Source: Dehalococcoidia bacterium
Lineage (GTDB): Bacteria; Chloroflexota; Dehalococcoidia; DSTF01; JALHUB01
NCBI GenBank assembly: GCA_022865685.1
Contig: JALHUB010000011.1
Location: 1-21,481, forward strand
Reading direction: 5' to 3'
DNA length: 21,481 nucleotides
Shown here piece by piece: positions 1 through 7,717 of this stretch. The position numbers and the translations under genes are program-made. Below the pieces are notes generated by a model. The model did no database searches, was not told where the DNA came from, and worked only from the letters and a program-made list of their open reading frames with translations. Within the stretch, counting starts at the first letter, position 1. Every line of letters starts with the position of its first letter.

Positions 1-2
1 CG

Positions 3-278
3 ACCCGCACGCCGACGGCCACCAGAACGGTAGCCGCCACCAGCACGCCTAAGCCGACGAAGACGCCAACGGTCGAGCCATCGCCGACGGAAGAGCCGGC
101 CACGGCAACGCCGGAGGAGGCTACGTCAACGCCGGCGCCCTCCGTCTCCCCAACAGCCACTCTGCCGCCGGGGCCGGCAACCCACACGCCGAAGCCTCCG
201 ACGGCCACGCCGGAGCCGGTCACGCCCACGTCCGAAGCCACAGAGGCGCCGGAGCCCACCCATACGCCGCACCCCTGA
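3..278 (+). CDS. C-terminal end of a Thr/Pro-rich, probably secreted or surface protein (5' end outside window)
   Basis: An open frame enters from the left edge, has no start codon in the window and ends at a TGA at 276-278. The 91 visible residues are almost entirely Thr, Pro, Ala, Glu and Ser in loose TPTAT / TPEP / PTPT repeats, ending in PTHTPHP. No folded domain, cysteine or membrane segment is visible. Such low-complexity Thr/Pro tails and linkers are common in exported and cell-surface proteins, notably in Chloroflexota, where they act as extended, possibly glycosylated spacers; applying that here is inference. The functional domain lies upstream of the window, so no function can be given. 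The continuous frame, its amino-acid bias and the clean stop before the selB promoter support it as coding. A chance open frame in GC-rich repeat DNA is the alternative. Confidence 0.7.
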   Translation, partial: TRTPTATRTVAATSTPKPTKTPTVEPSPTEEPATATPEEATSTPAPSVSPTATLPPGPATHTPKPPTATPEPVTPTSEATEAPEPTHTPHP

Positions 279-321
279 CGCCTCGCGTCTCTCCTCGCCT
301 GCCCGTAGCTTTACCGCGTGT

Positions 322-327
322 TATACT
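322..327 (+). promoter_or_regulatory. Candidate -10 box of selB, very close to the start codon
   Basis: TATACT lies 9 bases before the selB ATG in an otherwise GC-rich gap. No Shine-Dalgarno sequence precedes the ATG (the bases are cgtttaggc) and no convincing -35 box is visible. The expected transcription start would fall at or within a few bases of the ATG, so the mRNA may be leaderless. This is a motif-level inference. Confidence 0.45.
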
Positions 328-336
328 CGTTTAGGC

Positions 337-2208
337 ATGTATGTAATTGGCACCGCCGGACACGTCGACCACGGCAAATCAGTCCTCGTAAGGGCGCTCA
401 CGGGCATCGACCCCGACCGGCTGCAGGAAGAGAAGGACCGGGGCATGACCATCGACCTCGGCTTCGCCTGGCTGAAGCTGCCGGGCGACCAGGAGGTGAG
501 CATCGTCGATGTTCCGGGCCATGAGCGCTTCATCAAGAACATGCTGGCCGGTGTCGGCGGCATCGACCTCGCGCTGCTGGTGATCGCTGCCGACGAGGGC
601 GTCATGCCGCAGACCCGCGAGCACCTGGCGATCCTCGACCTTCTGCAACTCAAGAGCGGCGTCCTCGTGCTAACCAAGAAGGACCTCGTCGATGGCGACT
701 GGCTCGAAGTCGTCGCTGAGGATGTGAAGGATACCGTCAGAGGCACCGCGCTCGAAGGCTCGCCGCTCGTCGCCTGCTCGGCCATCACCGGCGAGGGGCT
801 CGACGAGCTGGTGTCCGTACTCGAACAGAAGCTGGCCGAGACGCCGCCGAAACGCGACATAGGCCGGCCGCGTCTGCCCATCGACCGCGCCTTCACGATT
901 GCCGGCTTCGGCACGGTGGTCACCGGAACGCTCATCGACGGCAGCTTCAGCGTCGGGCAGGAGGTCGAAGTCGTGCCCGGGAAGCTGCGGGCGCGCATCC
1001 GCGGCCTCCAAACGCACCGCCAGAAAGTCGAGCGAGCGCTGCCGGGCACACGCACGGCCGCGAACCTGTCGGGCGTGGCCGCCGACGACCTGCTGCGCGG
1101 CCAGGTGGTCGCCCTGCCCGATTCGCTGCCGCCGACGGCGGCGCTCGACGTCCGGCTGCGCGCCATCAGCGCCCTGCGGCGGCCGATTCGCCACAACGCG
1201 CGCCTTTCCTTTCACAGCGGCGCCAGCGAGGTCTGGGGCAAGGTCCGCTTCCTCGACCGCGACGAGCTGGGGCCGGGAGAGGAAGGATGGGCGCAAATCC
1301 GCCTCGACGAGCCGGCCGCGGTCCTCAACGGCGACTTGTTCGTCGTCCGAGACGCCAACGACACGCTGGGCGGCGGCCAGGTCGTCGAGGCGCACGGGCG
1401 CCGGCACCGCCGCTACGACCGCCGTACCCTCGATGCGTTGTCGTCGCTTCAGGAGGGGACTCCTGAGGAGCGACTGCTCACTCTGCTCGAGCAGCGGCAG
1501 CCGCTGGGGCAAAGCGCCCTGGTTGGCCAGCTCGACCTGCCGGAGGAGGAGTCGCTTAAGCTGCTGGCCTGCCTCGTCGAGGCCGGCGACGTTGTCGCCC
1601 TGGGCGGCAGCCCGCTGGGCGACGGCGCGACGCTGTTCACGCGGGACGCCTTCGCCGCCCTGGGCGACAAGGCCGGTCGCGCGATCTCCCACTACTACGC
1701 GGAGCACCCGCTTCGACTTGTCATGCCCAAGGAAGAGCTTCGGAACCGGCTCAGGCTGCCGTCGCGCCTCTTCAGCGCCGCCCTCAAGCGCTGGCTGGAG
1801 GCGGGCAAGCTGACCGAGACAGCCGCGGGGGCCGGGCTGCCGGGCCACGAGGTGAAGCTCTCGGCGGCGCAGCAGGCAAGCGCGGACGCCTTCCTCCGCG
1901 ACCTCGATGCCAATCCGTACGCGCCGAAGTCGGACAGCCGGCCGGACGAGGAGCTGCTTGCCTATCTTGTCGAAAGGGGGCGCGTGTTCGTCCTCGGCGA
2001 CGGCGTCGCCTTCTCGGACGCGGCGTACCGGGAGATGGTGGAGCGGACCGTCGCCCATCTGCAGCAGAACGGCCGCGTGACGCTCGCCGAGGTACGCGAC
2101 ATGTTCGGCACGAGCAGAAAGTATGCGCAGGCGCTGCTGGAGCACCTCGACGCGCAGAAGGTCACGCAGCGCGTCGGCGAGGAGCGCGTGTTGCGCCAGG
2201 GCCGGTAG
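337..2208 (+). CDS. selB: Selenocysteine-specific translation elongation factor SelB
   Basis: SelB is a cytoplasmic GTPase that carries Sec-tRNA(Sec) to the ribosome at UGA codons marked by a SECIS hairpin. The 623 residues fit the family (E. coli SelB is about 614). Visible motifs are P-loop GHVDHGKS (8-15), the switch region RGMTIDLGF (35-43), DVPGHERF (58-65), a TKKD base-recognition motif (113-116), and the SelB-type domain 2 segment DRAFTIAGFGTVVTGT (183-198). The C-terminal ~250 residues form the winged-helix, SECIS-binding half and end in RVGEERVLR. The ATG at 337 starts directly at the conserved MYVIGTAGHVDHGK; no ribosome binding site is visible, consistent with a leaderless message. 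No selA, selD or tRNA-Sec gene is adjacent. The following gtrA-like gene is unrelated in function. The gene implies that this organism uses selenocysteine. Confidence 0.96.
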   Translation: MYVIGTAGHVDHGKSVLVRALTGIDPDRLQEEKDRGMTIDLGFAWLKLPGDQEVSIVDVPGHERFIKNMLAGVGGIDLALLVIAADEGVMPQTREHLAILDLLQLKSGVLVLTKKDLVDGDWLEVVAEDVKDTVRGTALEGSPLVACSAITGEGLDELVSVLEQKLAETPPKRDIGRPRLPIDRAFTIAGFGTVVTGTLIDGSFSVGQEVEVVPGKLRARIRGLQTHRQKVERALPGTRTAANLSGVAADDLLRGQVVALPDSLPPTAALDVRLRAISALRRPIRHNARLSFHSGASEVWGKVRFLDRDELGPGEEGWAQIRLDEPAAVLNGDLFVVRDANDTLGGGQVVEAHGRRHRRYDRRTLDALSSLQEGTPEERLLTLLEQRQPLGQSALVGQLDLPEEESLKLLACLVEAGDVVALGGSPLGDGATLFTRDAFAALGDKAGRAISHYYAEHPLRLVMPKEELRNRLRLPSRLFSAALKRWLEAGKLTETAAGAGLPGHEVKLSAAQQASADAFLRDLDANPYAPKSDSRPDEELLAYLVERGRVFVLGDGVAFSDAAYREMVERTVAHLQQNGRVTLAEVRDMFGTSRKYAQALLEHLDAQKVTQRVGEERVLRQGR

Positions 2209-2263
2209 TGTTGCGGGAAGCGGGCGTGGCGCGTTGTACAGGTTGAGTCGACACTTGAATAGG

Positions 2264-2746
2264 ATGAGCGAACTGAAGATTCCGACGACCCCGCGCGAAG
2301 CGATAGCGCTCGTGCGGGCCGCCTATTCCAACCGCGTCATGCGTTTCCTCACCGTTGGCGGCACCTGCGGTCTCATCCAACTGTCGATCCTGCACGCCCT
2401 CGTCGTCTCCGGCGTCGAAGAGCACCTGGCGTACGTTGCTGCATTCGTCGTCTCCATGGAGCTGAACTTCGCGCTCAATCAGACGTTCACCTGGCGCGAC
2501 CGCTGGTCGCCGGCGCTGCGGTCGCCGAGGCTGCTGGCACGGCTCGCCGTCTTCCACATTTCCGCTACCACGAGCCTGGGCATTAGCCTGAGCGTATTCT
2601 CTCTCTTCAATCTATTCATCTGGTATATGCCGGCGGCCGCCATCGGCATCTGCGTGGCCGCTACCACCAACTTCTTGCTCAACGACCGGCTGGTGTTTCG
2701 TCTGTGGAGCTCAAGCGGCGCATCAGCTACAATAGCGGAACCATAG
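2264..2746 (+). CDS. GtrA-family membrane protein
   Basis: A 160-residue protein of the GtrA/DPMS family, small four-helix inner-membrane proteins linked to movement of lipid-carried sugars or to cell-surface polysaccharide synthesis. Four hydrophobic segments are visible at about residues 26-46, 52-72, 90-113 and 122-143. The family pattern is clear: RFLTVGG near the first helix, then ELNFALNQTFTWRDRW after the second, and NFLLNDRLVF at the end of the fourth. The frame is open further upstream into the end of selB, but the ATG at 2264 gives the usual family length, so I chose it. There is no clear ribosome binding site. The gene sits 40 bases before a GT-C glycosyltransferase on the same strand, which suggests they act together, for example in delivering a polyprenyl-linked sugar. 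The substrate is unknown. Confidence 0.88.
   Translation: MSELKIPTTPREAIALVRAAYSNRVMRFLTVGGTCGLIQLSILHALVVSGVEEHLAYVAAFVVSMELNFALNQTFTWRDRWSPALRSPRLLARLAVFHISATTSLGISLSVFSLFNLFIWYMPAAAIGICVAATTNFLLNDRLVFRLWSSSGASATIAEP
2728..2733 (+). promoter_or_regulatory. Possible -10 box for the glycosyltransferase gene
   Basis: TACAAT lies inside the last codons of the gtrA-like gene, 53 bases before the ATG at 2787. A convincing -35 partner is missing. It may allow separate transcription of the glycosyltransferase, but it could be coincidental coding sequence. Confidence 0.25.
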
Positions 2747-2786
2747 GCGGCGGCCAGTTGAGCCTCCTTTCAGACAGAGTCTCGTG

Positions 2787-4898
2787 ATGCCAGCGACGCC
2801 CGCAAGCGAAGCCGATAGCGCCGTCTCTCTTCCCATCGACAGCAGACCCGCATTGAAGGCAGGCAGGCTGGTCCTTCTCGCCGCCCTCTCGATAGCGGCG
2901 GCGGCGGCGCTGTGGTACGGCTTCGCTCAGGGCACGAACCCACAGGCGACGATGCCCGACGGCTCGTCGCTGCTCTGGCTGGTAATCGCCCTCCTGCCTG
3001 CCTCCGCCACCGCTGCCCTCATCGCGCCGCTGGCCGGCGGCAGGCAGGCCCGGTGGGCAAAGCTCATCCGTCTGACCAACGCGATTCCTCTCGTCTGGCA
3101 CCTGCTGGCGGCGGCCTGCGTCGCGTCCTTCGTGATCGCCCAGGTCGCGAATAGCCAGCCTGCCCCCGACAACTACTGGCCGTTGTTTGGAGTATGGGTG
3201 GTCATCGTCGGTTCGATAGTGGTCTGGGCCGCTACCGGAGTCAATCGGGCAAACCTCCGTTTCGCGAATGTCGAGCGATGGGTCAGATCGCATCGCTGGG
3301 AGCTGGCCGCCGTCGTTGCCTTAACGGTTGCGGCCGTCACGCTGCGGATCGTCAACCTCTCGTCTCTGCCGGGCCCCTACGAACAGGACGAGGCGGCGCT
3401 GGCGCATCAGTCGCTGTACGCGCTGGAGGGCGAGACGCCGAACATGTTCATGTCGGGCCTGCAGGGCCACGCGACGATGCAACACTACTCGCTCGCGGCC
3501 GTGTTCAAGGTCCTCGGGGTCACGATCTTCAGCTCGCGACTGCTCTCGGCGTTGACCGGAGCGCTCACGGTGCCGCTGCTGTACGTATTGTTGCGGCAGA
3601 TGTTCGGCAAGACGGTAGCGTTTCTCGGGGCTGCTTACCTGGTCGCGTACCACTTCCATGTCCATTACAGTAGAGTCGGACTGGAAAACATCGGCGACCC
3701 GTTCATCCTCGTGGCCGTGCTCTACTTCGCCTGGCGGGCGAGCCGCAGCGGCAAGACCGTCGACTTCGTCCTCACCGGTCTCATCATGGGACTAGGTCTA
3801 TACCTGTCTCCGGCGGCGCGCGTCGTGCCGGTCATCGTCGCCGCCCTGTTCGGTTACACCGTGCTGCGCCGGCCGCGCTTCCTTCGACAGGCGGCGCCCG
3901 GCATGGGCCTGCTGGCGCTTGCGTATGGGGCAGCCGCCCTGCCGGTGGCGGTCTTCTGGATAACCCACCAGAGCGAGTTCATGGACCGGATCAACATCGT
4001 CGGCATCTTTCAATCGCATTGGATAGACCAGCAGGAGGCGGCGACGGGCAAGAGCACCTTGCAGATCCTCTGGGACCAGTCGGTGCACTCCTTCGGCGCA
4101 TTCGGACGCTTCGCCGACCGCTCACAGCACTACCTGGCGCCGATCCCCTACGTCGACCACCTGAGTCTCGTGCCCTTCCTGCTGGGCATCGGCTACGCCA
4201 TATACAAGGTCCTGGAGGAGCGGTACTTCCTCCTCCTGGCGATCTTCGGAGCCGTCGTCGTTACCGGCGGCGTCCTGACGATAGAAGCGCCGACGAGCCA
4301 GAGACTGGTCGGGACAACAGTTGTTGTGGCGGCGTTCGTGGCTATAGGGTTAAAGGTGATTGCGGATGCGGCATCGCGCTGGCGGCCGAACGCCAGCTAT
4401 GCCGTCGCCAGCGTGGGGATCTGCGCCCTCGTCGCATCAAGCGTCCACTTCTACTTCTGGGACTATCGCACCGGTGGCTACTACACTGACTACAACACGT
4501 ACGTCGCAAAGCAGGTGGTCGACTATGCGAAGACGCTGCCCAAGGACACGCGACTGTTCTGGTACGGCGACCCGAAGATGTTCCTCAGTGGCAGCGGCCA
4601 TCCCTCGATGACGTTCCCGCTACGTGACTACCCGCGTTTCGATGTCATGCAGGACGGGAAGGTGATCTCGCCCGGCAGTGTCGAAGGCGACGCACCGACG
4701 GCGTTCATGCTCATGACACACCGGCAGTCGGAACTGCAGCCGCTCATCGACTCTTGCCCCGGCGGCGAACTGAAGACGTTCGTCCTCCTTGCCGGGCGTC
4801 GCGGGATAAACGGCGTCCAGAGAACAAACGAGGTCAGCTTCTTCGCTTACAAGGTTCTGACGCCCAATCACTGCCTGCCGCTGACCGCCCAGCAATAG
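2787..4898 (+). CDS. GT-C membrane glycosyltransferase, family 39 / PMT_2-like
   Basis: A 703-residue polytopic membrane protein. About four hydrophobic segments make up the first 170 residues. The segment RIVNLSSLPGPYEQDEAALA (about 188-207) is the first outer loop of GT39-type enzymes, with the acidic D-E pair that acts as catalytic base and metal-linked site in GT-C enzymes using polyprenyl-phosphate sugars. Many further helices follow (about 230-560), then a soluble C-terminal region of roughly 130 residues starting near YYTDYNTYVAKQVVDYAK. It probably transfers a sugar from a lipid carrier to a protein or glycan at the outer face of the membrane; acceptor and sugar are unknown. GTG at 2784 directly precedes the ATG and is an equally possible start, and no ribosome binding site is evident. 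The N-terminal helices before the catalytic loop are more than in the classical PMT layout. Its neighbour gtrA supports a lipid-linked-sugar role. Confidence 0.85.
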   Translation: MPATPASEADSAVSLPIDSRPALKAGRLVLLAALSIAAAAALWYGFAQGTNPQATMPDGSSLLWLVIALLPASATAALIAPLAGGRQARWAKLIRLTNAIPLVWHLLAAACVASFVIAQVANSQPAPDNYWPLFGVWVVIVGSIVVWAATGVNRANLRFANVERWVRSHRWELAAVVALTVAAVTLRIVNLSSLPGPYEQDEAALAHQSLYALEGETPNMFMSGLQGHATMQHYSLAAVFKVLGVTIFSSRLLSALTGALTVPLLYVLLRQMFGKTVAFLGAAYLVAYHFHVHYSRVGLENIGDPFILVAVLYFAWRASRSGKTVDFVLTGLIMGLGLYLSPAARVVPVIVAALFGYTVLRRPRFLRQAAPGMGLLALAYGAAALPVAVFWITHQSEFMDRINIVGIFQSHWIDQQEAATGKSTLQILWDQSVHSFGAFGRFADRSQHYLAPIPYVDHLSLVPFLLGIGYAIYKVLEERYFLLLAIFGAVVVTGGVLTIEAPTSQRLVGTTVVVAAFVAIGLKVIADAASRWRPNASYAVASVGICALVASSVHFYFWDYRTGGYYTDYNTYVAKQVVDYAKTLPKDTRLFWYGDPKMFLSGSGHPSMTFPLRDYPRFDVMQDGKVISPGSVEGDAPTAFMLMTHRQSELQPLIDSCPGGELKTFVLLAGRRGINGVQRTNEVSFFAYKVLTPNHCLPLTAQQ

Positions 4899-4958
4899 AG
4901 CCGCAGCCTCGCGGTGGTGTCTCCAGAATGAGCCCCGAATCCTGAAGTGGGTCGCGCC

Positions 4959-5984
4959 CTATCCCTCTTCGACGACGGCCGGCGCGCGCTTGGGGATGAT
5001 GCGGCGCAATAGCCGCGGAATGTCGCCTTCCTCCCAGGTCACCAGTATCTGGCTTGCCACGAAGATCGAGCTGTAGGTGCCCGTTATCGTCCCGATCAGC
5101 ATGACGACGAGGAAGGGCCGGATGGTGACGCCGCCGATCAACAGGAGCGCCGTCACAGACAGGACCACGGTGAACGAGGTGTTGATGGAGCGACCCAGCG
5201 TCTGGAGAATGCTGTTGTTGACGCACTCGTGGAGCGGCAGGTCCGGATAACGCTGACGGTTCTCGCGGATCCTGTCGAGCACAACAATGGTGTCGTGGAC
5301 GCTGAAGCCGATGACGGTAAGGAGGCCGGTGATAAACATGGTGTTGACCTCCATGTTGAACACCTTGCCGAAGATCGAGTAGGCCCCCATTACCAGGACG
5401 ACGTCGTGCATAGTGGCGATCGTCGCGGCGATACCGCAGCGCAGCGGGTTCGGGATGGAGCGGAATGCCCAGGTAATGTACAGGAGTATGCCTACCGCCG
5501 CGGCGGCCACGGCGAGAGTCGCCTTCCGGCCTATCTCGCGCGACACCGTCCCCGAAACGGCAGACGATTGCACGGTCCAGGGAATGGGCTGACCGGTGGA
5601 GTCGGTCGCCAGGCTACCGTCGTCTTTCAGCATCGGCCCGAACTGGGTGAACAGCGCCCGTGTTATCGACTGCTGCTCGCCGAGCGGCTGCGGCCCGCCC
5701 TGCGGCGTCTGCTCCGCCGATCCTTCCAGCACCGAAGTGCGGATGAGGAACCTGTTCTGGCCGGTCCCCTGCACTCTCGCCTCCGGGTGTCCCAGCGTCG
5801 ACATCTCGGCGCGCAGGTCCGTCTCTTTCACGGTGTTCTGGAAGCTCACCTCGAACATGCTGCCGCTGCTGAACTCGATGCCGGGCTTTAGCCCCGGAGG
5901 GATGACTAACGAGATCACGCCGGGCAGCAGCACCAGCAGCGACAGGAGATAGTACCAGTTGCGTTTTTGGACGAAGTCAAGCAT
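4959..5984 (-). CDS. secF: Protein translocase accessory subunit SecF
   Basis: SecF pairs with SecD in the membrane and uses the proton gradient to help pull preproteins through SecYEG. The 341 residues show the six-helix RND-type layout: helix 1 at about 11-30, an outer domain at about 33-150, then five helices to about 315. Family motifs are GIEFSSGS (35-42, the equivalent of the usual GIDF.GG), MHDVVLV (192-198) and GFSVHDTIVVLDRIREN (226-242). The outer domain carries a Gly/Pro/Gln-rich stretch around 88-105 and is a little longer than in many SecF proteins. The ATG (5982-5984) overlaps the secD stop codon by one base (TAATG), so translation is probably coupled. It converges with the glycosyltransferase gene; I see no clear terminator in the 60 bases between them. 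Confidence 0.97.
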   Translation of the reverse strand: MLDFVQKRNWYYLLSLLVLLPGVISLVIPPGLKPGIEFSSGSMFEVSFQNTVKETDLRAEMSTLGHPEARVQGTGQNRFLIRTSVLEGSAEQTPQGGPQPLGEQQSITRALFTQFGPMLKDDGSLATDSTGQPIPWTVQSSAVSGTVSREIGRKATLAVAAAAVGILLYITWAFRSIPNPLRCGIAATIATMHDVVLVMGAYSIFGKVFNMEVNTMFITGLLTVIGFSVHDTIVVLDRIRENRQRYPDLPLHECVNNSILQTLGRSINTSFTVVLSVTALLLIGGVTIRPFLVVMLIGTITGTYSSIFVASQILVTWEEGDIPRLLRRIIPKRAPAVVEEG

Positions 5985-7513
5985 TAGCCGCCACCCCCGG
6001 TGGGAAGGCTCGCCGGCTCACGCGATCCGCCGTCGTCCTTCGAACCCGCATGCGATACCCACAGCGCCGGCTTCCGCGCCGCAGGGATGCTGACGACGAT
6101 ACGCAGGAACGTCCGCGTGACGAGGATTGCCGAGAACATGCTGATAAAGACACCGATCGCCAGGGTGAGGGCGAATCCCTTCACCAGGCTGGCGCCGAAC
6201 TGGTCGCCGAACCAGTAGAGGATGGCGCAGGTAATCAGCGTCGAGACGTTGCTGTCGCGGATGGACGACCAGGCGCGGTGGAAGCCCTCCTCCATCGCCA
6301 CGACGAGGCTACGTCCTATACGAAGCTCTTCCTTCATGCGTTCGAATATGAGGACGTTGGCGTCCACCGCCATGCCGACCGACAGGACGAACGCGGCAAT
6401 GCCGGAGAGCGTGAGCGTGACCGGCAACAGCTTGAAGACCGCCAGCACGATGGTCGCGTAGACCGACAGCGCGACGCTGGCAATGAGGCCGGGCAGGCGG
6501 TAGTACAGCACCATGAAGAGCATGATTACCAGCATCGCCGTCTCGCCGGCGATAACGCTCGCCTGCACCGAGTCCTGGCCGAGGGTTGCGTCGACGTTCT
6601 CGCTCTGCACGACCTTCAGCGGCACAGGGAAGGCGCCGGCGTTCAGCAGCTTGACGAGGTTGTTCGCCTCGTCCACCCTCATGCCCGTGATCTGGCCCCT
6701 GTCGCTGATGACGGACTGGACAATCGGCGCGTCGACGTGCCCATCGGCGGTGGTAATGGGCTCGCCGTCAAGGAAGAATGCCAGAGGTTGCTTGAGCAGA
6801 CGCCCCGTGATCTGCTCGAAGAGGTGGGCGCCCTCGTCGTTGAACTCGAAGGCGATCAAGGGAAGGCCGGTATTCGGATCGGCTGCGAGGCGGGCGTTCT
6901 TGAGATATTGCCCGGTCAGCGGCACGCTCTGCCCGTCCCTGGTGGTGGCCACAGCCTGTATCCAGACTGCGTCGTCGAGACTGGTTACCGAAGATTGCGG
7001 CACGAACGCCTCTTGGCCGTTCACCATGACCGCTACGTTCCCGTTGGCGTCGGTCTTGAGCTCGCGGAACTCGAGCAGCGCGGTCCTCCCGATCTTCTGC
7101 ATCGCTTCCTCGGCGGTAATGCCGGGGAGCTGGACGGCGAGGCGGTTGCCCTGGCGCTGGATCTCAGACTCAGCGACGCCGAACTCGTTAATGCGACGCT
7201 CTATGATCTGGGAAGCGTTGTTGAGGGCGTCGTCGAGATTGACGTCCGGCGAGTTGCTGAGGTCCGGCTCGAGAACGAGACGGGTGCCGCCCTTCAGGTC
7301 AAGGCCGAGGGTCATGGCGCGCCTTTCCAGGGTAGCGCCTTTGACTTCGGTACCGTCGAACTTAATGAAGGGTATCTTGATGCCCTGCCCTTCAGGCCAA
7401 GGGATGGCGCCGGGCAGGTAGTGCCACGGCTCCGAGGGCCACATCGTGACGAGGGAAAAAGCCGCGACGAGGACGATGAACGCTAGCAGTATTCTGTCAA
7501 ACGTACGATGCAA
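5984..7513 (-). CDS. secD: Protein translocase accessory subunit SecD
   Basis: SecD forms the SecDF export motor with SecF. The 509 residues include an N-terminal helix (about 8-24), the signature LGLDLKGGTRLVLE (69-82), a large outer domain, the conserved FPVPLKVV...TLGQDSV segment (about 295-316), and the RND-type helix block with VGMAVDANVLIFERMKEELR (379-398), whose Asp is part of the proton path. The start is a TTG at 7511-7513: an in-frame TAG lies 12 bases upstream, and the next in-frame ATG falls after the first helix, so TTG is the only start that keeps the complete membrane anchor. The C-terminus is Gly/Ser-rich and extends past the last helix. It is the first gene of a two-gene secDF unit with an AT-richer 204-base region upstream. 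No yajC is adjacent. Confidence 0.96.
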   Translation of the reverse strand: MHRTFDRILLAFIVLVAAFSLVTMWPSEPWHYLPGAIPWPEGQGIKIPFIKFDGTEVKGATLERRAMTLGLDLKGGTRLVLEPDLSNSPDVNLDDALNNASQIIERRINEFGVAESEIQRQGNRLAVQLPGITAEEAMQKIGRTALLEFRELKTDANGNVAVMVNGQEAFVPQSSVTSLDDAVWIQAVATTRDGQSVPLTGQYLKNARLAADPNTGLPLIAFEFNDEGAHLFEQITGRLLKQPLAFFLDGEPITTADGHVDAPIVQSVISDRGQITGMRVDEANNLVKLLNAGAFPVPLKVVQSENVDATLGQDSVQASVIAGETAMLVIMLFMVLYYRLPGLIASVALSVYATIVLAVFKLLPVTLTLSGIAAFVLSVGMAVDANVLIFERMKEELRIGRSLVVAMEEGFHRAWSSIRDSNVSTLITCAILYWFGDQFGASLVKGFALTLAIGVFISMFSAILVTRTFLRIVVSIPAARKPALWVSHAGSKDDGGSREPASLPTGGGG

Positions 7514-7620
7514 TGCTCTTAGCTAGCTCCCGTCTTCAACAGCCGGCGCATCGCGCCCCAAATTGCCCGCTCCCTGGGCGGCGATGCTCGCTGTCCCTCG
7601 CGCAGCAACTGACAATAACA

Positions 7621-7649
7621 AGTTTACAGATACCACTATAGTCGCGCAA
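7621..7649 (-). promoter_or_regulatory. Candidate secDF promoter
   Basis: The gap between the cca-type gene and secD (7514-7717) contains an AT-richer island. On the minus strand TTGCGC (7644-7649) is followed 17 bases later by TAAACT (7621-7626). Both boxes are weak, and TATAGT at 7635-7640 is an alternative -10. The predicted leader would be about 100 bases. No other gene or RNA was recognised in the gap. Confidence 0.3.
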
Positions 7650-7717
7650 AATCTTACGCGCCACCTTGATCTTTCCGTTCCCTACGTCCATTCAAACGCC
7701 GTTGTGCCGTCCGAGTT

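Noticed and set aside
670..2145. Long open frame on the minus strand opposite selB (about 490 codons)
   Set aside because: It is a shadow of GC-rich codon bias opposite a fully conserved selB; its protein is Arg/Gln/Gly-rich with no recognisable motif.
4899..4958. Terminator between the convergent glycosyltransferase and secF genes
   Set aside because: I found only 4-bp stems and no T-run in these 60 bases, so I do not report one.
6050..7486. Long open frame on the plus strand opposite secD (about 478 codons)
   Set aside because: The secD reading has every family motif; the antisense product is charged low-complexity sequence without domains.
7643..7660. Hairpin CGCG...CGCG in the gap after the cca-type gene, as a terminator
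   Set aside because: Only about 7 bp with a G-T pair, no T-run, and it overlaps the candidate secDF promoter.
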